Virus record (IMG/VR): IMGVR_UViG_3300028025_001707
Location: 1 to 56,485 of that record
DNA length: 56,485 nt
From: a virus
Direction: 5' to 3' (one strand)
In this document: in pieces, positions 17,457 to 25,225 of the stretch
Numbering within the stretch: the first letter of the stretch is position 1
How the letters are laid out: each line of letters opens with the position of its first letter
The notes under the pieces: model-generated
The model's input: the letters and a program-made list of their open reading frames with translations, nothing else
Databases searched by the model: none
Told to the model about the DNA's origin: nothing
Position numbers and translations under genes: made by a program

Positions 17457-18998
17457 CTATATTACTTTTATTTTTTTCAATCTTACAGCTTCGTTAATCT
17501 GATCATCTGTCCAACCACTTTTCTTCCATTCAGCTCTAGTTGCTGATGGAATATTATCTTGTTTAGGTGCTCCATCTAATCCTTTTGATCTTCTATATTG
17601 TGTTCTACCAAGTTCATAATTAGCCTCTTGCTCAGCGACACTTTTACCATACACAGTATATTGAGCTAATCCTTTTGGACTTTTTATTATAGCAAGAGGA
17701 GATTCGTTTTTACCGTGATTTAGTCTATAAACCTGAATCGTTCCGTTCACATATCTATACTTATATGAATTGTCAAGACCACTAAGATCTGGCTGTTTTG
17801 TTTTTTTACCTTGTTCATCTAATCCAAATGCATCAAGACTAGTCATGTATCCTCTTTGATACTCATTGACTCTTTGTTGTTCTTTTTCGTCAGCAGCTGT
17901 AGTTCCATCTCCGCTAGTACGATACGTTCTAGGCTGTTCTTTTTCTATTCTCTCCTCTACACGAATCCCAACTTCTTGACGAACACCATCCTTAGCTGCA
18001 TTACGTTGCTGTTCAGTTAAGACAGGCATAATTAAACCTCTCTCATCTTGAGTAACTTGTATCAATTCAAGATCTATATCTTCAAGTTCTTTCTTTGTAA
18101 GATTTACATCTTTTAATCCAGCTTGTTGCTTAACTTGAATTTCTCTCTGTATAGCCTCGTTTCTTCTCTGATTATACTCGTCTTTTGTTCTATAATAAGT
18201 AGGAGCATTAATCACTCCGTTATCAACAAGTACACTGACTTGTGCTCTAGGATTAGCGTCAGGAGCAATAGTATTTACAACTCGCTCAACCATAACCTTG
18301 TATCCGTCTTGGTTCTTTACACTTTCGTAGTTTACTTTACCATATTGATCAAGAACAGCTGGTGAAGCAACTGGCTTCCATCCCTTTATTAAGTTATCTA
18401 CGCTTTCACCAACTTTAACCTTATCTGCACGTATGTTGTCAGGTATGTTCATTGTCCTAACGTCATATATGTCACCTATGATCTTACCTGTATTTTTATC
18501 AGTCTTAGCCATATATACACGCCCATCGTTATCAAACTGTGTGGTCATGTCTGACAAGTTTGACATATTGCCAAACATGTTATACATCTCGACTTCAAAC
18601 TCAGAGGCAGTTCCGTCTTGTTGACGTTTAATTATTTCTAAATACCTATCATCGTATGTTTTTGCTGAATTAGCTAATACTCCCCAGTACTCAGTAAGAT
18701 TATTCATCTTGTTCTTGTAGTCAACTGCGGATATCTCTCCAGCTTTAAGTTGATCGTTCCACTGTTTTATAATTGTACGTCCTTGATCTGCACCACGAAG
18801 TACTAACTGATTTAATGTCTGATTCTTTCCAGGTTGCCAACTATTAAGTAATTTCTGATTATCAGTCGCTATCTTATCAAGTTCTTCACGTTTCTTCTGA
18901 CGTTCAGCACCAACCTGATATACTTTACCAGCTAAGTCTTCAGAAAGCTCAGCCCAGTTAATCGCTTGTGTAGGTACAAATCCTGCGTATATTGCCAT
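17457..18998 (-). CDS. Probable internal virion protein
   Basis: This 513-aa protein starts MAIYAGFVPTQAINWAELSE and is helical and rich in Gln, Lys, Glu and Asn, with no signal peptide. It sits two bases before the giant gene and ten after a 246-aa Ala/Gln-rich gene. Three consecutive genes of small, medium and very large size after the tail genes match the ejection-protein arrangement of T7-like podoviruses (gp14, gp15, gp16 roles). That comparison rests on position and size, not recognised homology. Confidence 0.65.
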   Translation of the reverse strand: MAIYAGFVPTQAINWAELSEDLAGKVYQVGAERQKKREELDKIATDNQKLLNSWQPGKNQTLNQLVLRGADQGRTIIKQWNDQLKAGEISAVDYKNKMNNLTEYWGVLANSAKTYDDRYLEIIKRQQDGTASEFEVEMYNMFGNMSNLSDMTTQFDNDGRVYMAKTDKNTGKIIGDIYDVRTMNIPDNIRADKVKVGESVDNLIKGWKPVASPAVLDQYGKVNYESVKNQDGYKVMVERVVNTIAPDANPRAQVSVLVDNGVINAPTYYRTKDEYNQRRNEAIQREIQVKQQAGLKDVNLTKKELEDIDLELIQVTQDERGLIMPVLTEQQRNAAKDGVRQEVGIRVEERIEKEQPRTYRTSGDGTTAADEKEQQRVNEYQRGYMTSLDAFGLDEQGKKTKQPDLSGLDNSYKYRYVNGTIQVYRLNHGKNESPLAIIKSPKGLAQYTVYGKSVAEQEANYELGRTQYRRSKGLDGAPKQDNIPSATRAEWKKSGWTDDQINEAVRLKKIKVI

Positions 18999-19007
18999 GT
19001 CGTAATA

Positions 19008-19748
19008 TTAATATGGATATTGAAGACCAGTTAATAAACTCATGCCATAATCAGGAGATTGTTGCCTGTTTGCATAGTTAGCAGCTTGTTGTTGAGTCAT
19101 TGGCCCTTGGACAGCAAAATTAGTGTTAGCCATCTTTTGATTCCATGCTGCTTGTGCCTCGCTTACTGGTAATGTAGCAGCCCTTTTTTGTTGATACAAT
19201 GGAACAGCTTCACCTGCATACCCAACCGCTGTGCCAAGTCCTTGAACTGCACCACTAATACCTGCATATATATTTTCTTGAGCCTGAGCCGCTGCTCCTT
19301 GTGCGCCTTCTAGTTGCATAGTAACAAAATCTCTTTCAGCCATTGTATTACGAGCATTAGCCATCTGTTGTGCTTGAGCTTTCTGTAAATCCAATCCCAT
19401 CTGCGCCTCGTTAGCCTGAGCCGCTAATTGAAGTTGTTGCTCAGAACCTACTTGCATCATTCCAGGAAGCGCCCCGATAACAGCCTCTGCTCCTGCACCT
19501 TGTACAGACTGGATACCTGACATCATCGCACGGTCTGCTGATTGCTGTGCTAGTTCGAACCCAAGAGTAGGCATTTCAATATCTTTGAATGCGTTCTCTT
19601 CCTTAATATTTTTCATTCTATTAGCAGCAGCTGCTGCTGACTGCTGTGCTCTCTTTCGTTCTTTATCAGCTTGTACTGCTTGATTGACGCTTAGTCCAAC
19701 ACCAGCTAAGGCTACCCCTGCTGATATTACTGCTGTTGCTGCTGCCAT
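19008..19748 (-). CDS. Probable small ejection/internal virion protein
   Basis: This 246-aa protein has an Ala/Gly/Val-rich hydrophobic N-terminus (about residues 1-25, ISAGVALAGVGLSV) that could span a membrane. A long Ala-Gln-rich helical body and a Gln/Asn/Tyr-rich C-terminus follow. This is the composition of podovirus internal core proteins that are ejected to form a channel (T7 gp14 role). It overlaps the 2OG-oxygenase gene by 22 bases. The role is inferred from composition and from its place before the two larger candidate ejection proteins. Confidence 0.65.
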   Translation of the reverse strand: MAAATAVISAGVALAGVGLSVNQAVQADKERKRAQQSAAAAANRMKNIKEENAFKDIEMPTLGFELAQQSADRAMMSGIQSVQGAGAEAVIGALPGMMQVGSEQQLQLAAQANEAQMGLDLQKAQAQQMANARNTMAERDFVTMQLEGAQGAAAQAQENIYAGISGAVQGLGTAVGYAGEAVPLYQQKRAATLPVSEAQAAWNQKMANTNFAVQGPMTQQQAANYANRQQSPDYGMSLLTGLQYPY

Positions 19749-20230
19749 TTCTTTCTGTTTAAAAATAAAACCTGAATAAGTCTAGACGACTTACCAACCC
19801 CAAAGTTACTGAAAATATTTCGACTGTGTAATAGCTCTGAATCAAAAATGATCATCCTGTTGAAATCAGAGAAGAACCTAACCTTCAGACTTTTGTCATC
19901 GTTGTATATCGTAGTTCCATCATTGGGAATATTTTCACTGCTTAAGTACAGTATCGCAGTCAGGTCACCCATCATCTCATCGCTATGTATGAAGTTAGGT
20001 TCTATCTGTCCTTCAGGTGATATACGCACAAAGTTATGTGCTACCTCGTACTCGTTACGAAGGAACCAAAGAACCTTCTTCTGCACCTCGTCATCTAGGC
20101 GTGGCTGTATTCCTTTGAATACACCTACATCTGTATCTACGTCGTAGAACTCTTTACTGAATATGTCTTCAAGATGCTCCTCTGGGTTATCCAAGAAGTC
20201 ATCTATTACATTAAACTGCCTTAGCTTCAT
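19727..20230 (-). CDS. 2OG-Fe(II) oxygenase-like protein
   Basis: This 167-aa protein shows the double-stranded beta-helix oxygenase signature: His82-x-Asp84 in FIHSDEMMGDLTAILYLS, distal His135 in SELLHSRN, and Arg150 in SSRLIQVLFL for binding 2-oxoglutarate. The expected chemistry is iron-dependent hydroxylation of a protein, nucleotide or glycan. It ends in a run of Gln. It is coupled by a 4-base overlap to the GNAT gene before it. The setting next to a glycosyltransferase-like gene suggests modification of virion proteins or glycans, but the substrate is unknown. Confidence 0.75.
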   Translation of the reverse strand: MKLRQFNVIDDFLDNPEEHLEDIFSKEFYDVDTDVGVFKGIQPRLDDEVQKKVLWFLRNEYEVAHNFVRISPEGQIEPNFIHSDEMMGDLTAILYLSSENIPNDGTTIYNDDKSLKVRFFSDFNRMIIFDSELLHSRNIFSNFGVGKSSRLIQVLFLNRKKWQQQQQ

Positions 20231-20634
20231 AGTAACTTTATCATCTCTTGGCAGCCGCTGCTACCTAACTGATATCCACATGCTTGATACCTATCTATCA
20301 GAGGCTTGCTCTTAAGAGATGTGTATGCAAACTTATACCCTTTATCCTTTGCTATGTCTGTAAGCGTATATATAAGTGTATCTAGCGCAATTACTCTACT
20401 GTCTCTATCCTTGAACTCTGGATTAGATACGATGTACTCGATCCACACGGTCTTAGAGTTTGTGAAGTATATGAACCCAGCACACACATCAACCTTATCT
20501 ATAGATACAATTAAACCTCCAGCACCATCTTGTGGGAGCATATCCTTAGCAGGAGGTGTCCACCTCCAACCTTTCCACCATCCAACTAGTATATTGTCGT
20601 AGTCTTCTGGCTGTAAGAATCTAATGTCTATCAT
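20227..20634 (-). CDS. GNAT-like acetyltransferase
   Basis: This 135-aa protein follows the short phage GNAT pattern: an N-terminal LQPEDYDNI, central strands (GFIYFTNSKTVWIEYIVSNP), the helix of the acetyl-CoA fold (DRDSRVIALDTLIYTL), then KGYKFAYTSLKS and a closing RYQACGYQL typical of GNAT motif B. The Arg/Gly pyrophosphate-binding loop is weak, so activity is not certain. Four-base overlaps on both sides place it in a coupled cassette with a 262-aa structural-type gene and a 2OG oxygenase. Confidence 0.7.
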   Translation of the reverse strand: MIDIRFLQPEDYDNILVGWWKGWRWTPPAKDMLPQDGAGGLIVSIDKVDVCAGFIYFTNSKTVWIEYIVSNPEFKDRDSRVIALDTLIYTLTDIAKDKGYKFAYTSLKSKPLIDRYQACGYQLGSSGCQEMIKLL

Positions 20635-21419
20635 GGGAAACTCTTAAACGCTGATGTCTCTACATCGAATAGCTCAACCTCTCCAAATGAGTTATTTATA
20701 AGCTGAACCTCCATGTAGTATCCACGAATACCGTAAGACTCAGCTACGTTATTCTTAACTATAAATATCATATCCCCAACCGCAGGTGGTGGTGGTGAAG
20801 TAGATGGGTCAGGTATGTAATCCATTGCGTCTCCTGAGAAAGAAGATATATAACCTAAGTAAGTCATTGTATTACTTAAGGTATTAAACTTATATACTCT
20901 ATCTCCAACACTTACATTTGAAGGTATATTGAATGGGAAGAATATTGTAGGGCCAGCAGGGTTTACAAAGTTTGTTCTTCCAATACCTTGCGTAGATATT
21001 GAGTTAGGATCTATTATTGATACAGAGTTGTTACGTATGTATGCAAACCATCCTCCTTCTTTTAGATCGTAGTAGCTCTCAAGAACAGATGCGTACCCAA
21101 GGTCTGTAGTTATGTTAGCCTCCCAAGTATCTGTAGATTCAAGAGCTATAGTCTTGAACATCTTATTTGTTGTAGGGTCCTGGTTAAATATAGTTGTTAT
21201 TGTAGAGTTGTAGTGATAGTAATGATTACCTGGAAGATCGAAGTTACGATAAAAATCATTCCTATACAAAGCAGCTGATGAGTCATGCTCATAAAGATTA
21301 CCATTCTTCCACGTATAAAAAGTGCTGTTTAATCCCAACATCCAGTCTGGGTAAAAGCTCCAGAATGAAGTCCATCCCTTAGATCGTGGTGAATATGTTA
21401 CTGTAATCTCTCCTGCCAT
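20631..21419 (-). CDS. Probable tail-associated structural protein
   Basis: This 262-aa beta-rich protein has the segment SKGWTSFWSFYPDWMLGLNS followed by YTWKNGNLYEHDS. That resembles a segment of phage tail nozzle/stabilisation proteins (T7 gp12-like or crAss-type) as I remember them. It has its own tandem -7 boxes with the nearer one four bases before the ATG, so the mRNA should be leaderless. It overlaps the GNAT gene by 4 bases. A small tail or receptor-binding accessory protein is likely. Why it sits among modification enzymes is unclear. Confidence 0.6.
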   Translation of the reverse strand: MAGEITVTYSPRSKGWTSFWSFYPDWMLGLNSTFYTWKNGNLYEHDSSAALYRNDFYRNFDLPGNHYYHYNSTITTIFNQDPTTNKMFKTIALESTDTWEANITTDLGYASVLESYYDLKEGGWFAYIRNNSVSIIDPNSISTQGIGRTNFVNPAGPTIFFPFNIPSNVSVGDRVYKFNTLSNTMTYLGYISSFSGDAMDYIPDPSTSPPPPAVGDMIFIVKNNVAESYGIRGYYMEVQLINNSFGEVELFDVETSAFKSFP

Positions 21420-21423
21420 ACAG

Positions 21424-21440
21424 CAAAGATAGCAAATTTA
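21424..21440 (-). promoter_or_regulatory. Tandem -7 boxes before the 262-aa gene
   Basis: Read on the minus strand, TAAATTTG (21440-21433), one base, TATCTTTG (21431-21424), then four bases to the ATG. Both boxes match TAnnTTTG. A near-identical pair precedes the 812-aa fibre gene. No clear -33 element is visible. The distal box overlaps the stop of the upstream gene. Confidence 0.55.
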
Positions 21441-22352
21441 GACCAAACAGCTACTTACAGACTTCATAAAATTGTAGTAGTTGTAAGAACACCTACTGTC
21501 ACTTATCTCTAAGTCAACGTTAAAAGGGTAGCTATCTATGTAGTCAGCTTTAAAGAACATACCCTGATTTGCGTCTGGCACTCCTGCGTTATGGAAGAAC
21601 GATAGTTCGTACCACCTCTCTATTGAACATGTAGCCCAGCAGAAGTCAAACTCTTTAGGCACAACAACCTGATGACCTAGCTTCCATCCTACCCACAGCT
21701 CTGCCCACATGGACGCAGTCCACACCTGTATACCGTATGGATCACCTTCTTGTTTTAGATGACTTACTGAGTTAAGGTACTTATATAGTTCGTTAGATGT
21801 CTTGTATACTTGTCGCCAGTAGTCTCCATCTATATTCTTCATAAGCTTCTGAGCACCACCACTGTTAGCTTGGTTTGCTTCAACTATAGCTCTATCTATA
21901 CCTACAACAGCACACATGCCTTCAAGTATCTCGTGACTCTTACTCTTGATATAGTCAGCACCTATGTAGCTCACAGTATCACTGAAGTACCACTTGTCGT
22001 CTTGTAAGAATGGTGTGAAGTCGAAGTACTTAGTAAATAAGAAGTCGCAGTCATGGAAGAATATAGCGTCATCCTTTAAGTACGGATGCTCGTCAAAGTG
22101 CTTCGCTAGTATATACGCCTGAACGGATGGAGGATAGAAATCCTCCTCCCTATCGTCCTCGTAGAAGAAGAACCTTACGTAAGGAAACTTAGCCTGCACC
22201 TTGCGCCATGATTCAGGAATATCGCCATAGTATCCTGCAACAACATCGATGTAGTTGCCGTTGTACCCCAACTCTAAAAAGTTGTGAAGGTATACCTCAA
22301 CCTGCCACGCATAGTAATCGTTAGCAGGTTGAGCTGATAATAGTCTTAGCAT
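21438..22352 (-). CDS. Glycosyltransferase-like protein (GT-A type)
   Basis: From the ATG at 22352 the product is 304 aa and starts MLRLLSAQPANDYYAWQ. An upstream in-frame ATG exists, but it would overlap the fibre gene by more than 100 bases. FFHDCDFLF supplies a DxD-type metal site (Asp101-Cys-Asp103) after a nucleotide-sugar-like alpha/beta segment. YYGDIPESWR, SFFHNAG and several Trp/Tyr-rich patches suit a GT-A enzyme. The start overlaps the 958-aa fibre gene by 7 bases, so it may modify that fibre or host glycans. Substrate unknown. Confidence 0.6.
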   Translation of the reverse strand: MLRLLSAQPANDYYAWQVEVYLHNFLELGYNGNYIDVVAGYYGDIPESWRKVQAKFPYVRFFFYEDDREEDFYPPSVQAYILAKHFDEHPYLKDDAIFFHDCDFLFTKYFDFTPFLQDDKWYFSDTVSYIGADYIKSKSHEILEGMCAVVGIDRAIVEANQANSGGAQKLMKNIDGDYWRQVYKTSNELYKYLNSVSHLKQEGDPYGIQVWTASMWAELWVGWKLGHQVVVPKEFDFCWATCSIERWYELSFFHNAGVPDANQGMFFKADYIDSYPFNVDLEISDSRCSYNYYNFMKSVSSCLV

Positions 22353-25222
22353 ATAATTGAATTTCCAGTCCAATCGTTTCCGTCCCACTCGTAGGCTACT
22401 GACCCAGTAACTAACATGTACCAAGCTGCTGGAACAAGTACGTATATAGAACCAGTCCACTCATACAGCTTGTTACCTATCGTACCTAACGGCCCGTCTG
22501 CGTAACGCTGTATGATAATACCGCTACATACATTCTCCTCTGTTTCCTTCCTTACAAATACAGCAGTAAGTGGAGGAAGTGATGTTGTTGTAGTAGTTGA
22601 TGTAGATGTTGTTGACGTACTTGTAGTCGTAGTAGTTGACGTGGTTGTTGTGGTTGTAGTAATCCCTGTACAGTCAGAACACTTCTCGTATGTGAAAAGT
22701 ATATAGGCTAACGGAGTAGTTGGCATCTTTGTGTTAGCTAGTTTATAACAGTTACCATCGTCAGCCTTAACAATTGTGTCGTTAGGTAAAACTGAAAATG
22801 ATATCTGTGCTAACGTAACTATTGCCCCACCTGAACATAGCCTAGCGTCGTAGTACTGAGTAGGTATAGTCGTTGTAGTCGTAGTAGTCGTAACTCCTGC
22901 GCATGCTATAACATTCAATACCTGTCCTGTTGACGCAATTTGTATAGAATAATCTGCACCATCGTAGAAATAATACCAGCTTGATCCACCATTAAAAGGT
23001 GAAGCTCCTAACGAGTCAGAGTAAACAAAGTTTCCTACAACTGGGTATGCGCCTCCTCCGTTATGATACAGCGTAAGGTTAAGCGGAAGATTGTTCATAC
23101 ATGCATTAAAGCTGCTAGCGTATGGATCGCTTGTGATCATAAACGAAGTAAGCACTGGCGCTGTAGTCGTTGTAGTAGTCGTCGTTGTAGTCGTAATACC
23201 TAGACAAGATGTACAGTCTACGAATGGACCTTCTGTGTGATCTATTATTATATAAGGATAAGATGGAGTAGTTGTGTTAACTATCTCCCAACAGTTTCCA
23301 TCTATAGTCTTAACGATATCTCCAACTATAAACCCAGTAGAAGTTGTATCAACTAATATACCTATAACTAATCCGTCAGGACAAAGCGTAGCTTCGAACC
23401 AATCTCCTGTAGGAAGGGTAGTCGTTGTAGTCGTTGTGGTTGTTGATGTAGTTGTAGTAGTAACAGTAGGACATTCGTTCTTGTCGCACACGTTACCAGT
23501 CTCACATACCTTAATAGAGTATGTTGAGTGGTCTATCTTGTACCATACACCTCCACCCATGAACTTCTCTTGGGCCTTGTAGTCAATGTAAATTGTATCA
23601 TTTACTGTAGGTACTCTTCCGTTACCGTTGTGGTAAAGAAGTGTATACACTGGGTCTACAACGCAAGCTGCGTCACCAGTGTCACCTATGTTCTCAACGT
23701 CAATAGCGAAAGGTGTTAGTCTTATGCCTGTGTCAACATTGATAGATAAATTACTTTGTAAACTAATGCCTACACAATTACCTGCCTCTACAATTATATC
23801 GTATTTACATGCTTCATTAGCTGTGCCTGACAGAATTCCTGATGTTACATCAAACGAAAGACCTTCAGGAAGTAGGTAAGACTGACATGCATTAGTTTCT
23901 GTAGATGTACCATCACCACTAATCAGATTCATAGTTCCAGTCTGCCCACAAACTGTAGTGTTTCCATTTATGTTTAACGTCACATTCACAGTGTTTCCAT
24001 CACAGTCTGTATACTGGAATAATGAACCTCTAGTGCCTCCAGTTAATTCAAAAGTTGCACAGTTAGATATTAGTTTCCAAGACGTAGGGTTATTTGTTGC
24101 TGCAAATGATATGTTTACTGCGTTACCCTGAGTTATGTATATATCGTCTTGGAAGATAAAAGGAACGGTGTACTCTAAGCAGTCACATCCACCAGACGAA
24201 GTGACAACTCCTTCAGTACTAACACCTACATAAACACCACCTGATGATGGCGAAACCATAAGTGGTGTGGTGCTCATTAAGTGAAGAGCATTATTACCAT
24301 TATAAACTGTTGATCCTGCTGCCTCACTGTAGATAGTGTTGTTATTATCTGGAAGCGCATTAATGCCATCGTGCCAGTACTGCGTTGCAGGAACTTGTGT
24401 ACATACGTTAGATACATCTCCGTCTGTAGGATCTAGATAAAAAGTTGTAAGTGATGGATTAACCTTAGTAAGTGTCCATGAGGAAGATACCAATGGAGAG
24501 TATGCGTACACGTACCCTTTATCTATAGCTGAAGAGAACTTACTGAAGTCCATACTCCCAACACCATTATCAACCAATCCATCGTATGGTGATACGAGTT
24601 TAATGTCATCTGGGTCAATACCTAATGCAATAAGCGCATTGTAGTTTGCAGATGAGTTAAGACCTACGTACCCAGTGTCTGCAACTACAGCATTATTGTA
24701 AACCAATATAAATCTAGTTGGAGCACCAGTAATATTATACTGAACAGATGCACGGCCAATGTCAAGTCCAAAATCAGACTCTATATACCTAGTCGTTTGA
24801 TCTCCTATATAAGATACTACGCCTCCAGTCATAGTGTCTGTATAGTCCCATATAAGGTATAAGTTTTCGAAGTTGTTTGGGTTGCTAAACACAAACGTTC
24901 CCTCATACCTACCTCCAACTAAAGTTACAGGTACTTGTGTAGCTAACGAAATAATAATATCTCTGTCCTTGTCAGTGTAATTCTCATTAGTAACTAGGTA
25001 GTATACTTTGTTGTTTAATGTAGGCTGTAGATCCCTAACTTCTGTACTAGTTCCAATAATACCAGTCTTAACAGTTACTGTAGACCCATTATATGGCATG
25101 TAGTCTATACCTCCAATACCAGTAGCCACATCGAAAAGAGCTACCTGATTTTCATTAAGTACTACATTATCAAATTCATAATTTAAACTACCTGTATAAC
25201 TAAATCCTTGATCTGTTCTCAT
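22346..25222 (-). CDS. Modular tail fibre with poly-Thr linkers
   Basis: This 958-aa protein has a beta-rich, Ig-like-looking N-terminal half with many paired cysteines. The C-terminal 450 residues alternate two module types separated by Thr/Ser tracts at about 586-602, 676-687, 776-785 and 854-881. One module type (about 505-585, 687-776 and 881-958) has LYHNG or a related segment and GSSWYYF-like aromatic patches. The other (602-675 and 785-853) has VKTIDGNCWE or VKADDGNCYK and ends in CxxC. Such arrays suit a flexible, protease-resistant appendage, possibly O-glycosylated on Thr. Receptor binding is inference. It lies between the tail protein gene and the glycosyltransferase-like gene. Confidence 0.75.
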   Translation of the reverse strand: MRTDQGFSYTGSLNYEFDNVVLNENQVALFDVATGIGGIDYMPYNGSTVTVKTGIIGTSTEVRDLQPTLNNKVYYLVTNENYTDKDRDIIISLATQVPVTLVGGRYEGTFVFSNPNNFENLYLIWDYTDTMTGGVVSYIGDQTTRYIESDFGLDIGRASVQYNITGAPTRFILVYNNAVVADTGYVGLNSSANYNALIALGIDPDDIKLVSPYDGLVDNGVGSMDFSKFSSAIDKGYVYAYSPLVSSSWTLTKVNPSLTTFYLDPTDGDVSNVCTQVPATQYWHDGINALPDNNNTIYSEAAGSTVYNGNNALHLMSTTPLMVSPSSGGVYVGVSTEGVVTSSGGCDCLEYTVPFIFQDDIYITQGNAVNISFAATNNPTSWKLISNCATFELTGGTRGSLFQYTDCDGNTVNVTLNINGNTTVCGQTGTMNLISGDGTSTETNACQSYLLPEGLSFDVTSGILSGTANEACKYDIIVEAGNCVGISLQSNLSINVDTGIRLTPFAIDVENIGDTGDAACVVDPVYTLLYHNGNGRVPTVNDTIYIDYKAQEKFMGGGVWYKIDHSTYSIKVCETGNVCDKNECPTVTTTTTSTTTTTTTTTLPTGDWFEATLCPDGLVIGILVDTTSTGFIVGDIVKTIDGNCWEIVNTTTPSYPYIIIDHTEGPFVDCTSCLGITTTTTTTTTTTAPVLTSFMITSDPYASSFNACMNNLPLNLTLYHNGGGAYPVVGNFVYSDSLGASPFNGGSSWYYFYDGADYSIQIASTGQVLNVIACAGVTTTTTTTTIPTQYYDARLCSGGAIVTLAQISFSVLPNDTIVKADDGNCYKLANTKMPTTPLAYILFTYEKCSDCTGITTTTTTTSTTTTTSTSTTSTSTTTTTSLPPLTAVFVRKETEENVCSGIIIQRYADGPLGTIGNKLYEWTGSIYVLVPAAWYMLVTGSVAYEWDGNDWTGNSIIC
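22581..23465 (-). repeat. Four threonine-codon microsatellite tracts in the fibre gene
   Basis: Runs of ACN codons (GTN on the plus strand) lie at 22581-22660, 22869-22893, 23162-23195 and 23418-23465. The third codon base is mixed (T, A, G, C), so the tracts are imperfect and read as Thr with some Ser. They are the linkers between cysteine-rich fibre modules. Such tracts allow unequal recombination and module gain or loss. Confidence 0.85.
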
Positions 25223-25225
25223 TTC

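Noticed and set aside
22581-23465. Regularly spaced repeats that at first looked like a CRISPR-type or tandem-repeat array
   Set aside because: The repeats are GTN triplets of unequal length, in frame with the fibre gene, and the intervals between them encode protein modules of 70-95 residues. There is no palindromic repeat or cas gene.
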